Assembly: GCA_014584705.1 (NCBI GenBank)
Contig: JACTMJ010000014.1
Location: 248,001 to 312,000 of the forward strand
DNA: 64,000 bases
Direction of reading: 5' to 3'
Origin: Acidobacteriota bacterium
GTDB lineage: Bacteria > Acidobacteriota > Terriglobia > Bryobacterales > Bryobacteraceae
Below are positions 25,851 through 35,234 of the stretch, one piece after another; position 1 is the stretch's first letter; every line of letters begins with the position of its first letter. The notes beneath the pieces were generated by a model that saw only the letters and a program-made list of their open reading frames with translations, was not told the origin of the DNA and did not search any database. Both the position numbers and the translations under genes were made by a program.

Positions 25851-26713
25851 AATACGGCCTGCAGGGTCTCTCCAATGACGGCGGGCGAATCGCAGACGTG
25901 AATGCCGGCATCGCGCATCGCCTGAATCTTGTCCTCAGCCTTGCCGGATCCGCCGGAAATGATGGCGCCGGCATGGCCCATGCGGCGACCCGGAGGCGCC
26001 GTCTGGCCCGCGATAAAGCCCACTACCGGCTTCTTCACATTGGCCTTGATGTAGGCGGCGGCACGCTCTTCGGCATCGCCGCCAATTTCGCCAATCATAA
26101 TGATGGCATCGGTATCCGGATCCTCGTTGAACAGCCGGACCGCATCGGTGTGGTTTGTGCCAATGATCGGATCTCCGCCGATCCCGATGCAGGTGCTCTG
26201 GCCGATGCCAAGCCGCGTAAGCTGGTGCACGGCTTCGTACGTGAGCGTGCCGGAGCGGGAGACGACGCCCACCCTGCCGGGTAGGTGAATCGCCGCGGGC
26301 ATGATGCCGATCTTCGCCTCACCCGGCGTGATGATGCCGGGGCAATTGGGGCCGATCAGCCGCGAGGAGCGGCCCTTCATGAACGCCCACACCTTCACCA
26401 TATCGCTGGCAGGAATCCCTTCGGTAATGCACACGACGAGGGGGATCTCCGCCGCGACGGCTTCCATGATCGCGTCGGCCGCGAATGGGGGCGGCACAAA
26501 GATTAGGGCGACGTTCGCCTTTTCCTTCTCCACCGCTTCCGCGACTGTGTTGAATACGGGCCGGTCCAGATGGGTGGTGCCCCCCTTGCCGGGAGTGACC
26601 CCGCCCACAACCGTGGTGCCGTAGGCGATCGACTGCGAAGCGTGGAAGCTGCCTTCCTTGCCCGTAAAGCCCTGCACAAGGACGCGCGAATTTTTGTTTA
26701 CCAGAATGCTCAT
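25847..26713 (-). CDS. sucD: Succinate--CoA ligase, alpha subunit
   Basis: Alpha subunit of succinyl-CoA synthetase in the citric acid cycle. The 288-residue protein starts [21 protein letters not shown] (CoA-binding Rossmann domain) and has [28 protein letters not shown] and the phospho-histidine loop [14 protein letters not shown] near residue 245. It lies 42 bp after sucC and overlaps ndk by 4 bp. Confidence 0.97.
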   Translation of the reverse strand: MSILVNKNSRVLVQGFTGKEGSFHASQSIAYGTTVVGGVTPGKGGTTHLDRPVFNTVAEAVEKEKANVALIFVPPPFAADAIMEAVAAEIPLVVCITEGIPASDMVKVWAFMKGRSSRLIGPNCPGIITPGEAKIGIMPAAIHLPGRVGVVSRSGTLTYEAVHQLTRLGIGQSTCIGIGGDPIIGTNHTDAVRLFNEDPDTDAIIMIGEIGGDAEERAAAYIKANVKKPVVGFIAGQTAPPGRRMGHAGAIISGGSGKAEDKIQAMRDAGIHVCDSPAVIGETLQAVL

Positions 26714-26755
26714 CGTTGCTGTTCTCCGCGTTGCTGTTGCCGTTTGCGAAACGCG

Positions 26756-27922
26756 CTATGCCGCCTTGAGGGCGAGGGCAACCACCTTTTCCGCGGCGTC
26801 CTTCATGCCATCGGCGGTCACCAGATTCAGGCCGCTTTCGGCCAGCATTTGCCGCCCCAGTTCGACGTTGGTGCCTTCCATGCGCACCACCACCGGAATC
26901 TGGATATTCAAATCGCGAGCCGCGGCGATCACTCCGGAAGCCAGCGTGTCGCAGCGCAGAATGCCGCCGAAGATATTGATCAGCACGGCCTTCACGTTCT
27001 TATCCGAAAGCAGGATTCGGAATGCGTTCTTGATCTGCTCGGCATTCGCCCCGCCGCCGACGTCCAGGAAGTTGGCCGGCGAACCGCCCGCGTACTGGAT
27101 AATGTCCATCGTGGCCATCGCGAGACCGGCGCCGTTCACCATGCAGCCGACGTTGCCGTCGAGCTTCACGTAGTTCAGGCCGAACTTCGAGGCCTCCACT
27201 TCGAGAGGATCCTCCTCGTTCAGGTCTCGCAACTCGATCAAATCCTTGTGACGGAAGAAGGCATTGTCATCGATGCCGATCTTCGCGTCGAGGGCAAACA
27301 CCGCGCCGTCGCTGGTGAGAATGAACGGGTTGATCTCGGCGAGGTTGGCGTCGATCTCCTCATAGGCGCGGGCCAATGCCAGAATCGCCTTCGCGGCCGC
27401 ATTCACGCTCGCGGCGGGGATGCCTATTCCGAAGGCAAGATTGCGCGCCTGGTATGGGCTCATCCCCAGACCCGGCTCAATCACCTCGCGCAGGATCTTC
27501 TCCGGCGTCGCGGCGGCGACTTCTTCAATCTCCATGCCGCCCTCGGAGGAAGCCATGAAGACGTTCTTGCCGCTGCCGCGGTCGAGAACGATCCCGAGAT
27601 AGTATTCCTTCTGAATCGGGAGCGTTTCCTCAACCAGAACCCGGTGAACGTAGCGGCCCTCCGGACCCGTCTGGTGGGTCACCAGCGTCATTCCGAGGAT
27701 GCTTCTCGCCACGGTCTCCGTCTCGGCGGCGTCGCTGGCAAGCTTCACACCGCCGCCCTTGCCGCGGCCCCCAGCGTGGATCTGGGCCTTGATCACAACC
27801 CGCCCGCCCAGTTCCTTCTGCGCGGCCACCGCTTCTTCCACGGTGAAGGCGACCTTGCTTTGTGGCACAGGTACGCCATACTTGGCCAAGATCGCCTTGG
27901 CCTGATACTCGTGAATTTTCAT
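26756..27922 (-). CDS. sucC: Succinate--CoA ligase, beta subunit
   Basis: Beta subunit of succinyl-CoA synthetase, an ATP-grasp protein of 388 residues that carries nucleotide specificity. It begins [19 protein letters not shown], has [17 protein letters not shown] in the nucleotide-binding half, [11 protein letters not shown] for metal binding, and the C-terminal [16 protein letters not shown] and [13 protein letters not shown]. It is the first gene of sucC-sucD-ndk, divergent from trpD over about 100 bp that must contain both promoters. Confidence 0.97.
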   Translation of the reverse strand: MKIHEYQAKAILAKYGVPVPQSKVAFTVEEAVAAQKELGGRVVIKAQIHAGGRGKGGGVKLASDAAETETVARSILGMTLVTHQTGPEGRYVHRVLVEETLPIQKEYYLGIVLDRGSGKNVFMASSEGGMEIEEVAAATPEKILREVIEPGLGMSPYQARNLAFGIGIPAASVNAAAKAILALARAYEEIDANLAEINPFILTSDGAVFALDAKIGIDDNAFFRHKDLIELRDLNEEDPLEVEASKFGLNYVKLDGNVGCMVNGAGLAMATMDIIQYAGGSPANFLDVGGGANAEQIKNAFRILLSDKNVKAVLINIFGGILRCDTLASGVIAAARDLNIQIPVVVRMEGTNVELGRQMLAESGLNLVTADGMKDAAEKVVALALKAA

Positions 27923-27987
27923 GGGATTCTTGCCTGCTTGCCCGTGCTGCCTATCGCATTGCGAGATTTTGCCGCCGAGCCGATTTC

Positions 27988-28007
27988 TTGAGTTACGCTA
28001 AACTCAA
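27988..28007. repeat. inverted repeat upstream of trpD
   Basis: TTGAGTT and AACTCAA flank a 6-base spacer in the 100-bp gap between the divergent sucC and trpD genes, ending 15 bp before the trpD ATG. It has no T-tract and could be an operator or an mRNA hairpin over the start region. Confidence 0.4.
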
Positions 28008-28021
28008 ACTTTCAGTCTAGC

Positions 28022-29050
28022 ATGCCCCTTCTCGCCTTCCTTCACAAAGCCGCCTCGGGAGAAACGCTCTCAAGAGAGGAGGCGTTTGCCGCGATGGAGT
28101 CTATCCTCTCGGGCGAAGCCTCGCCCCCGCTGATCGCGGCCTTCCTGGTGGCATTGCATACCAGGGGTGAGAATGCGACGGAGTTGGCCGGATTTGCGGC
28201 ATCGCTGCGCCAGCATGCGATTCCCGTTCCCCTGGCAACGGCGGATCGCCCGTTGCTGGATACTTGCGGCACGGGCGGAGACGGCGCGCAGACGTTCAAC
28301 ATTTCGACGGTGGCCGCATTCGTAGCCGCGGGCGCCGGCGTTCACGTCGCCAAGCACGGCAATCGTTCGGTATCCAGCCGGTGCGGCAGCGCCGACGTAC
28401 TGGAGCAGTTGGGGATCCCGTTGCTCCATTCGCCGGAAGTGGCTGCGCGGGCGATCGAGCAGGTCGGAATCGCGTTTCTTTTCGCGCCTTCGTTTCACCC
28501 CGCTGTTCGGCATGCGATGCCCGTGCGAAAAGAGTTGCGGATGCGCACGGTGTTCAATCTTCTGGGACCGCTGGTGAATCCGGCGAATGCATCCTGCCAG
28601 CTAGTGGGTGCGCCGGGAGTGAAGGAAGCGCGCATGATGGCAACCGCACTCTCGGAAATGGGTGCGGGCAGAAGTTACATTGTGCATGGAAGCGACGGTC
28701 TCGATGAGATCACAACGACCGGGCCAACGCTGGTTCTGGAGGCGGAGAAGGGTGCGATTCGGGAGTGGCAGTTCCACCCGGACATGCTCGGAATTCCCCT
28801 TGCGCAACCTTCGGATTTGCGGGGAGGCGACGCGGAAGAGAATGCCGCGATTACGATGGAGGTTTTGTCGCGCGCTTCGGGACCCAAGCGCGACATCGTG
28901 CTCGTGAACTCAGCGTTCGCAATTTCCGCGGCCCATCCGGATCTGCCGCTTTCCGCCACGTTTGCAATGGCGGTGGAATCCGTGGATAGCGGCAAGGCCC
29001 TCGGCAAGCTGAACGCCTTGCGCGAATTTATGCAGGCCGCGGAGAACTGA
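28022..29050 (+). CDS. trpD: Anthranilate phosphoribosyltransferase
   Basis: Second step of tryptophan synthesis: joins anthranilate to PRPP. The 342-residue protein has the family core LDTCGTGGDGAQTFNISTVAAF (PRPP and Mg binding), VAKHGNRSVSSRCGSADVLEQLG, and RTVFNLLGPLVNPA. No other trp gene is near, so it is an orphan here. No good ribosome binding site is visible before the ATG at 28022; an inverted repeat lies just upstream. Confidence 0.95.
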   Translation: MPLLAFLHKAASGETLSREEAFAAMESILSGEASPPLIAAFLVALHTRGENATELAGFAASLRQHAIPVPLATADRPLLDTCGTGGDGAQTFNISTVAAFVAAGAGVHVAKHGNRSVSSRCGSADVLEQLGIPLLHSPEVAARAIEQVGIAFLFAPSFHPAVRHAMPVRKELRMRTVFNLLGPLVNPANASCQLVGAPGVKEARMMATALSEMGAGRSYIVHGSDGLDEITTTGPTLVLEAEKGAIREWQFHPDMLGIPLAQPSDLRGGDAEENAAITMEVLSRASGPKRDIVLVNSAFAISAAHPDLPLSATFAMAVESVDSGKALGKLNALREFMQAAEN

Positions 29051-29081
29051 ACCGCCGCGGCCTGCCGCTAACTCGCCACCA

Positions 29082-30407
29082 CTAGGGAACGATGACCCTG
29101 GGGAAGCGCGTGATGCTATACGAGGTGAGCGTCAACTGCGCGGCGGAGTTCGCGTTAAGCTTCCCCCGTATCTCCACCGGAAAAGTTCCGCCCGGCAGCG
29201 GCAGGGTTCCGGTTCCCGCCTGGAGCACCGAGACCTGGCCCACGCTGGTGGTGGAGTATTGCCGGGTAGCGCTGCCGATGACGATGGTCGCCCGGTTTGA
29301 AGCCGTAACGTCGCCGGCAACAAACGTGCGCGCGAGGATCGGCGTCCCATTCCAATCGAGTTGCACCTGATAGCTGTCCGTAGCCGTGCCGGTCAGGGCG
29401 AAATCGAACTGAATCTCCAGCCTGTCGCCCGCCTGCAGCATGCTGCTTCCCACCAGGCAGGAGCCGAGCGTCGTCAGTGTAAGCGCATTCGTTGATGAAC
29501 CTGGCAGGGAGCACACCACTTGCGGCAGCGAGCCGGAGCTTCCGGCTGGCGCGGTGCTGCCCTGAAACGTGCGGTAGTAAGCCAGCAGCACATCGTCCGG
29601 CTGCGGCATTGCCCCCAGCGTGAAAGTGATCACGGCACCGGAAAGCGTGTAGTCCAGTTCCCGCTTCTGGAGCACGCCGTTGCGGTAGAGTTGCAGGCTC
29701 TCTGGAGGGCCCGGAATCGCGGAGAGCGTGAAGATCTGATTCACCCCGCTCACGACGCCAGCCGGAACCTCTCCGTCCACTTGGTAGTTCGCGGAATCGC
29801 CGCTCCCGCAGGGAGTGGCCGTGCCATCGACACGGACACAGTCTGTTGGCGAGCCGGAAATCGCTTCGAGAGCGCCGTCCGGGTTCACATAGACCGTGCG
29901 CGAGGGAGAGTAGTTCGGCCCCTTCACCGGGCGATCCGCCAGATCGGCGGGAAGGCCTTCCACGTCTTCCTGCGGCAATGGCAGATCAATTCCAGTGCCG
30001 GGCACGCCGCTCTGGCCCGGCTCGGGCGGCGACACCAGACGAACGCTTGCAACGGTCAACGGAACCGAAGAAACGGGTACGTCCCAGAACTCGGCGAACT
30101 GCACCCTCCCGTTGCGGAAGTAGCGCACCCGGTAATAGGCCGTCTCCCCGGTGTTCTTCGTCGCCACCAGATTCACGTCGAGTATGCCGTCGATCACGCG
30201 GATGAGATTCGAATAGGGCGCAATCGGGGCCTTGGGCGTGACGAAACTCTGCCATTCGATCTGGACATAGCCGTTGAATTTCTGGCCGTTCGCCAGGTAG
30301 ATGGTGTCGGAAATGCGCGTCGTGGAAGGCTGCCCGCTAAGAGCAAGCCCGATCGCGAAGATAAGGGAAAGGAGCTGGAGCGGACGCCAGCCAAACTGCA
30401 ATCGCAT
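29082..30407 (-). CDS. Exported protein of unknown function
   Basis: A 441-residue secreted protein with signal peptide LQLLSLIFAIGLALSG. I do not recognise the family. The first part (about residues 25-115) contains ISDTIYLANGQKFNGYVQIEW, which resembles the fibronectin-like or 'quinol-oxidase-like' modules of secreted acidobacterial proteins; the middle has FTLSAIPGPPESLQLYRNGVLQ and VLLAYYRTFQG, reminiscent of phage or surface beta-structures. The C-terminal half is rich in Ser, Thr and Gly. GAGGAG before the ATG supports this start. The mRNA leader contains a long hairpin (30425-30468). Confidence 0.75.
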   Translation of the reverse strand: MRLQFGWRPLQLLSLIFAIGLALSGQPSTTRISDTIYLANGQKFNGYVQIEWQSFVTPKAPIAPYSNLIRVIDGILDVNLVATKNTGETAYYRVRYFRNGRVQFAEFWDVPVSSVPLTVASVRLVSPPEPGQSGVPGTGIDLPLPQEDVEGLPADLADRPVKGPNYSPSRTVYVNPDGALEAISGSPTDCVRVDGTATPCGSGDSANYQVDGEVPAGVVSGVNQIFTLSAIPGPPESLQLYRNGVLQKRELDYTLSGAVITFTLGAMPQPDDVLLAYYRTFQGSTAPAGSSGSLPQVVCSLPGSSTNALTLTTLGSCLVGSSMLQAGDRLEIQFDFALTGTATDSYQVQLDWNGTPILARTFVAGDVTASNRATIVIGSATRQYSTTSVGQVSVLQAGTGTLPLPGGTFPVEIRGKLNANSAAQLTLTSYSITRFPRVIVP

Positions 30408-30424
30408 TGTGCAATCTCCTCGGA

Positions 30425-30492
30425 AAAGGCAAGTGCCCGGCCAACCATCGGTTGCCGGGCACCGCTTTCTGTCGAATTTCACATTGACTATA
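30425..30492 (-). promoter_or_regulatory. structured 5' leader with possible promoter
   Basis: On the minus strand TATAGT (30487-30492) is a good -10 hexamer; the -35 is poor. The transcript would then fold a strong hairpin: GTGCCCGG-C-CAACC / GGTTG-CCGGGCAC (30433-30462, three-base loop, one bulged C), extended by AAAG/CTTT pairs after an internal loop, directly before the ribosome binding site GAGGAG. No riboswitch class was identified with confidence. Confidence 0.45.
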
Positions 30493-30623
30493 CCGGCGCG
30501 GACCCCTAAAACGAATGCGAACTCCGCAGCGCTCCTCGTAAGCAATGGCAAACACAGGAGATGGCTCGAACGGGCGTCCGGTGAACGGCTTCGCCGCCGT
30601 GGGAGGATTTCGCGAAAATGGCT

Positions 30624-31397
30624 CTACAGCGCCGGCTGAAATTGGAGCAGATCGAGGCTGAATGTGACGCTCATCGCGGTCGGTACTCTCTCTTGCGACG
30701 GGCGGTAGATTGAAAGCAGCAGGTCGCGCACTTGATCGGCGTCCAGATCCGCCGTTGTGCTGGCCCGCGACTGGCCCGCGAGCGTGAAATACGGCGCAAA
30801 GTCCGCTACCGTTCGCGGCACCCGATCGCGCCCGACGCCGCGCAGTTCCAGAAGGTCATCCGGCGCGGGAACCGCCACCAGCAGCCGGCCCTCTCGCGCG
30901 AGGACGCGGCGAAACTCGGCGGGGTTCATCCGGGCGGTAATGGTGATCACACGGGAAAAGGTTCCGTCCGGAAACGGCAGGAAACGGTCCGCGTTGGCTA
31001 CAATCCATGCCACGCTGGAGTAGCGGCGCGCCGCGGCGTCGATCGCCGCCGTGCTGATATCCACTCCGTACGCGGAGCAGCCGCTCTCCGCGGTCAGATT
31101 GCCGAGATAAAAACCGTCGCCGCATCCGGCATCGAGAACGGCGTCGGCGGAGGAAAGCTGCGTGCGCTCCGCGATTGCCCGCAGCAAGGGCGCTGTCACG
31201 CCCGCATCGTGCAACCGCCTTCGCGCGGCCACCGCTTCCTTCGAATCGCCCGGCTGGCGGCTTCTCCGGTCCTGCGGTTGCAGCAGATTCACGTATCCGC
31301 TTCGAGCCACGTCAAAAGAATGGCCGCGGGCGCAAACCAGCCGCCTCTCCTCTCGAACAAGAGGCTCGCGGCAATCGCGCACCGTACAAAGGAGCAT
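30624..31397 (-). CDS. rlmA: 23S rRNA (guanine-N1)-methyltransferase RlmA-type
   Basis: A 257-residue SAM-dependent methyltransferase of the RlmA family, which methylates N1 of a guanine in helix 35 of 23S rRNA. The N-terminus has the zinc-binding pattern LLCTVRDCREPL...LVCARGHSFDVARSGYVNLLQP, typical of RlmA. The SAM motif is VLDAGCGDGFYLGNL near residue 95; RVITITARMNPAEFRRVL follows. The start MLLCTV is chosen by family alignment; the frame is open 17 codons upstream. It is followed on the same strand by the secreted-protein gene after 216 bp. Confidence 0.85.
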   Translation of the reverse strand: MLLCTVRDCREPLVREERRLVCARGHSFDVARSGYVNLLQPQDRRSRQPGDSKEAVAARRRLHDAGVTAPLLRAIAERTQLSSADAVLDAGCGDGFYLGNLTAESGCSAYGVDISTAAIDAAARRYSSVAWIVANADRFLPFPDGTFSRVITITARMNPAEFRRVLAREGRLLVAVPAPDDLLELRGVGRDRVPRTVADFAPYFTLAGQSRASTTADLDADQVRDLLLSIYRPSQERVPTAMSVTFSLDLLQFQPAL

Positions 31398-31498
31398 GCC
31401 GAGCAGTGTAGCCAACCCTCGGGCATTCCGTCGAGGGAACCCCCACACGCATGCGGCCCTTGAAGGAACGCTACCATGGAAAGGGTCAGTCCATCTGC

Positions 31499-32101
31499 AT
31501 GAAAGAATTCGTTGATCAACTGGTCGAGTGGGGTCCGCTCGGCGTTTTTCTGCTCTCTCTGATCGATTCGGCGGGCATCCCCCTGCCCAGCTTTGTCGAT
31601 GCCTATCTCATTACGGTGGTGATGCGAAATCCGCCTTCCGCTATTCCCACGATGCTGGCGGCAATCGCCGGTTCGCTTATCGGGAACGTCATTCTCTACC
31701 GTCTGGCCAGAACCGGCGGCCAGCTTTATCTGGACAAGCTAACGAAAACCGGGCGCGGACAGAAATTTCGGCAGTGGTTTGACCGTTACGGGCTGGTGAC
31801 CATCTTCGTTCCCGCGGTTTCCGTGGTGCCCATGCCTCTCAAGTTCTTCGCAGTGAGCGCGGCCGTATTCAAAGTGCCGCTGCTGCGCGTGCTCTCGGTG
31901 ATCGCTCTCGCCCGTATCCTCCGCTACGGATTCGTGGCGTGGCTCGCGGCTTCCTACGGTTCCCAGACGATCCAATTCATCAACCAGCACAAGCTCGGGT
32001 TCGGGCTGGGCGCACTCGCGCTCGGCGCGGTCTTCTATCTGGCATCCAGGTTCCTCCTGAAATCCGCCTCCGGCGCGCCCCCGGAGGAACTCAAGGCGTA
32101 A
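31499..32101 (+). CDS. DedA/SNARE-associated (YqaA-like) membrane protein
   Basis: A 200-residue integral membrane protein with about five hydrophobic segments. FLLSLIDSAGIPLPSFVDAYLI (residues about 15-36) and GSLIGNVILYRLARTGG are typical of the DedA/VTT family, as is the re-entrant Arg-rich region FVPAVSVVPMPLKFFAVSAAVF. The family takes part in lipid flipping and membrane homeostasis. The start at MKEFVDQL is chosen by similarity; AAAGGG lies 13 bases upstream. Divergent from rlmA. Confidence 0.85.
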   Translation: MKEFVDQLVEWGPLGVFLLSLIDSAGIPLPSFVDAYLITVVMRNPPSAIPTMLAAIAGSLIGNVILYRLARTGGQLYLDKLTKTGRGQKFRQWFDRYGLVTIFVPAVSVVPMPLKFFAVSAAVFKVPLLRVLSVIALARILRYGFVAWLAASYGSQTIQFINQHKLGFGLGALALGAVFYLASRFLLKSASGAPPEELKA

Positions 32102-32195
32102 CGAGGCCAACCCGGCCCGTCCCGCATGATAATGGGAGGGACGGGAATCCGCGTCTTGGTGCGGTCCCGCATTGCCAGAAGACCGGAGGCCCTGT

Positions 32196-33656
32196 ATGAC
32201 CCTGCCCGATTCCCGCCGCTCCTTCATGCTCCGCTTCACGGGAAGCGCGGCCGCCATCCCGTTGCTGCATGGTTGCAATCGCGGTCCGGCCGTGGCCGCC
32301 CCCAATCCTCGCGACGCGCGCATTGAAGAAGTACGCTTCGACTTCGAGGATCACCGCTACCGTTTCCCCCATGTCTTTGGCGGATTCACGACGGACCGGG
32401 CCACGCTTCTGAACGTCCATTGCCGGGTATCCGACCGCCAGGGCCGAAGCGCGGAGGGTTTCGGCTCCATGACGATGGGTAACGTCTGGAGCTGGAAGAC
32501 CCAGCGCTACAGCTACGAGGAGACTTTGGCTGTGATGAAAACCCTCGCCGCCAGGGCGCAGGCTCTGATGGCGGATTGCCGTGAGTTTGGCCACCCCATC
32601 GAACTCAATGCGCTGCTCGAACCGGCGTGGATGAGGGCCGCGGCCGAACTTACCAAAGAGCGGAAGCTGGAAGAAGCCATTCCCGCGTTGTGTACGCTAG
32701 TGACCACGAGCCCCTTCGACGCCGCGCTCCATGACGCCTATGGCAAGCTGCATGGCCGAAGCGTGTGGGCCTGCTATGGAAAAGAGTTCCTGAATGCCGA
32801 CCTCTCCGCGTACCTCGGGCCGGAGTTCGCCGGCAAATACCCGGACGAGTATGTCGATCCCACTCCCAAGGAGTGGATGCCGATCTTCCACAACGTCGGC
32901 CTGGGCGACCCCGTCCTGCCCGCGGAGCGCACGAAGCCGCTCAACGACGGCCTCCCCGAATTGCTCGGCGATTGGATTCGCGCCGATGGCATCACGCATA
33001 TCAAGGTAAAGCTTCGCGGCGGAGACGAGGTATGGGATCTCCAACGGATCCTGAACGTCGACAAGATCGCCTCCGAGGCAAAGAAGGCCGAGTCCAGCCC
33101 GCAATTGAACTATTCGCTCGACTTCAACGAACAGGCCGGGTCTTCCGAATATCTGCTCGCCTTTCTGAAGCACCTGAAGGAGCGCAGCCCCGTCGCTTTC
33201 GGGCGGGTGCAGTACATCGAGCAGCCCACCAGCCGCAACATGGTGCGCGACGCGGCCAGCGACATGCATGCGGCGGCCAAGCTCCGGCCGGTGGTGATCG
33301 ACGAAGCGCTCACCGACGTCGCCAGCCTTCGGATGGCCCGCGAGCTTGGGTATACGGGCTGTGCGCTGAAGGCGTGCAAGGGCCAGTCGCACACGGTGAT
33401 CATCGCGTCCATGGCCCGCGCGGGTAAAATGTTCCTTTCCGTGCAGGACCTCACCTGCCCGGGCGCCTCCTTCATCCACTCCGCCGCCATTGCCGCGCAC
33501 GTGCCGACGGTGTCCGCGATCGAAGCGAACGGACGCCAGTACGTCCCCTCCGCCAACGAGGGCTGGAAAGATCGCTTCCCCGGTCTCTTCAAGGTCGTGA
33601 ACGGACAAATCCGCACGGGGGAGATCTCCGGGCCGGGCCTGGGCGCGGTCGCATAG
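32196..33656 (+). CDS. Exported enolase-superfamily (mandelate racemase-like) protein
   Basis: A 486-residue protein whose N-terminus SRRSFMLRFTGSAAAIPLLHGCNR has a Tat-type arginine pair and a lipobox, so it is probably exported and lipid-anchored. The rest resembles mandelate racemase/muconate lactonizing proteins: GDWIRADGITHIKVKLRGGD, LDFNEQAGSSEY, VQYIEQPTSRN and VVIDEALTDVASL, followed by VQDLTCPGAS. These carry the barrel's acidic metal-ligand positions. The substrate is unknown, possibly a sugar acid. GGAGG seven bases before the ATG fixes the start. Confidence 0.87.
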   Translation: MTLPDSRRSFMLRFTGSAAAIPLLHGCNRGPAVAAPNPRDARIEEVRFDFEDHRYRFPHVFGGFTTDRATLLNVHCRVSDRQGRSAEGFGSMTMGNVWSWKTQRYSYEETLAVMKTLAARAQALMADCREFGHPIELNALLEPAWMRAAAELTKERKLEEAIPALCTLVTTSPFDAALHDAYGKLHGRSVWACYGKEFLNADLSAYLGPEFAGKYPDEYVDPTPKEWMPIFHNVGLGDPVLPAERTKPLNDGLPELLGDWIRADGITHIKVKLRGGDEVWDLQRILNVDKIASEAKKAESSPQLNYSLDFNEQAGSSEYLLAFLKHLKERSPVAFGRVQYIEQPTSRNMVRDAASDMHAAAKLRPVVIDEALTDVASLRMARELGYTGCALKACKGQSHTVIIASMARAGKMFLSVQDLTCPGASFIHSAAIAAHVPTVSAIEANGRQYVPSANEGWKDRFPGLFKVVNGQIRTGEISGPGLGAVA

Positions 33657-33780
33657 CGTCCGTTCCCGCTCTCCAGAGGCCGGATATCGTCCGCGCGTCC
33701 GCCTCCTTTTCCACGCTCTGGCCTAAACCTTTCTCAATCGAAATCCGATGAGAGGACTAGCGAGGGCGAGGAAGAGATTC

Positions 33781-34155
33781 ATGGCGTCAGATGTGCTTAT
33801 CGTGGACGATTCAGCGGCGATTCGGAAGATTCTCGCTCGCGTCTTGCAACAGACCGAATTGATCACAGGCAAGATTTTCGAAGCCGGGGACGGAGTGCAG
33901 GCTCTGGAAGTTCTTCGCGAACACCCCGTGTCGCTCGTTCTTTCTGATATCAACATGCCCAACATGGATGGTCTCGACTTTCTCAAGGAGTTTCGGTCCA
34001 ACGCTGCATGGAACGGGATTCCCGTGGTGATGATTACCACCGAGGGGAGCCAGGCCAAGGTGATGGAGGCTGTCGAAGCCGGTGCGTCCGGATACGTTCG
34101 AAAGCCTTTTACGGCGGACCAGATCAAAGAGAAGCTGCTCACCTTAATGACCTAG
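33781..34155 (+). CDS. CheY-like response regulator
   Basis: A 124-residue single receiver domain. All key residues are present: VLIVDDSAAIRKIL (acidic pair), VLSDINMPNMDGLDFL (phosphoacceptor Asp near residue 58), MITTEGSQAKV (Thr switch) and GYVRKPFTADQI (Lys). The start MASDVLIVDD follows AGGAAGAG. The next gene encodes CheX, a phosphatase for CheY-type proteins, so this is likely a chemotaxis-type regulator. No CheA kinase lies in the window. Confidence 0.94.
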   Translation: MASDVLIVDDSAAIRKILARVLQQTELITGKIFEAGDGVQALEVLREHPVSLVLSDINMPNMDGLDFLKEFRSNAAWNGIPVVMITTEGSQAKVMEAVEAGASGYVRKPFTADQIKEKLLTLMT

Positions 34156-34264
34156 CCGCGAGATTCGGCGGAAGTGTCCCGATGGGTCCTTACCTTGGTG
34201 CGGGCGGGCAGTCACGCAACCCTGCTCGCGGCCGCAAGTCAAGAAATGAGGGGAACTGGAACTA

Positions 34265-34804
34265 ATGGAGACGTTTACTCACGACGACGTAGTGGAATTG
34301 GTCCGCGATACCACCCGCACGCTCTTCGACACCATGCTCAGCGGAGAATTGGTGGCGCTGCCCGGTTATAAAAGCAGCAAGGTCGAAGAATACGAAGAGA
34401 GCGTCTTCTGCCTGATCGGGTTCACCGGCAACTACGTCGGCAGCGGGAGCCTGCACTGTTCCGGCGCTTGCGCGTGCCGCCTGGCATCTTCCCTGCTGAT
34501 GACGGAGTTCACGAAAGTCGACGAGGAAGTGCTCGACGCGATCGCCGAAATCACGAACATGATCGTCGGGAACTTCAAGAACGCCCTCGAAGAGAAGGTG
34601 GGCGTCATCGGAATCAGCACCCCCACGGTGATCTTCGGCCACCAGTATGCCGCCCGCAACTTCGGCGCGTCAGAATGGACGGCCGTGCCGTTTACCGTTG
34701 ACGGAGACGCGTTCGACGTAAGAATCCGGCTGGAGAAGAACAAGGAAATCCAGCGGCTTCTGGAACGCTACACCCTCGAAAAGACCAGCCAGGCCCAACT
34801 CTGA
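34265..34804 (+). CDS. cheX: CheX-family chemotaxis phosphatase
   Basis: A 179-residue CheC/CheX/FliY-family protein that should dephosphorylate CheY-P. The conserved phosphatase helix is DAIAEITNMIVGNFKNAL (Glu and Asn, near residue 95), and the duplicated fold ends in VPFTVDGDAFDVRIRLEKN. Only one phosphatase helix is clear, as in CheX. AGGGGAAC precedes the ATG. It follows the receiver gene by 109 bp on the same strand; the pair forms a small signalling unit. Confidence 0.9.
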   Translation: METFTHDDVVELVRDTTRTLFDTMLSGELVALPGYKSSKVEEYEESVFCLIGFTGNYVGSGSLHCSGACACRLASSLLMTEFTKVDEEVLDAIAEITNMIVGNFKNALEEKVGVIGISTPTVIFGHQYAARNFGASEWTAVPFTVDGDAFDVRIRLEKNKEIQRLLERYTLEKTSQAQL

Positions 34805-35234
34805 CACTGCGCCCGCATTCGTGTGCGTCCCCGCCCGTGCAAAGGCGTTGCGCCCGTGCGCGGGCATAGCCCAGGGAAACCCCTTCTCCCGAGCCACCGC
34901 GAGTGCCACGCCCTTGCACGGCCGCCAGGCGATGCCGGTCGCACTTCCGGCAATTCCGATACTTTAGTAGCCCAATCTGATCGGTTCCCCTAGCGGCGCG
35001 GAGCCTGCCAAAGCAGCGCAACGCGCACCAGTGGGGCTTGGCTGCGGCGGGCAAGCACGGCCTTCACTCAGGAAGTCTTGGGGGAGCGGATCCGAAAGAA
35101 CCTGTGCCCCTTGCCCCGCGGCGAGCGGGAGGAGGCAACGGGAGCGAGAGCTTCCCCATTACCTCCCTCGCTGATTCCAGCAGGCCCACCCGCAGTGCAG
35201 TCGGCTCACGAAAACCCCGGAAGAGCCGCGCGGT
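34805..35234. other. intergenic region, no gene seen
   Basis: About 430 bp between cheX and the 3' end of nuoN. Frames are open on both strands by virtue of GC content, but none shows a family motif. The GC-rich stretch around 35100-35145 (CCCCTTGCCCCGCGGCGAG) resembles the short imperfect repeats common between genes of high-GC genomes. No terminator for nuoN is evident. Confidence 0.5.

Noticed and set aside
24441..27991. Two long plus-strand frames (24441-25901 and 26570-27991)
   Set aside because: Antisense to the FGE-like, SnoaL-like, ndk, sucD and sucC genes, which have strong family signatures.
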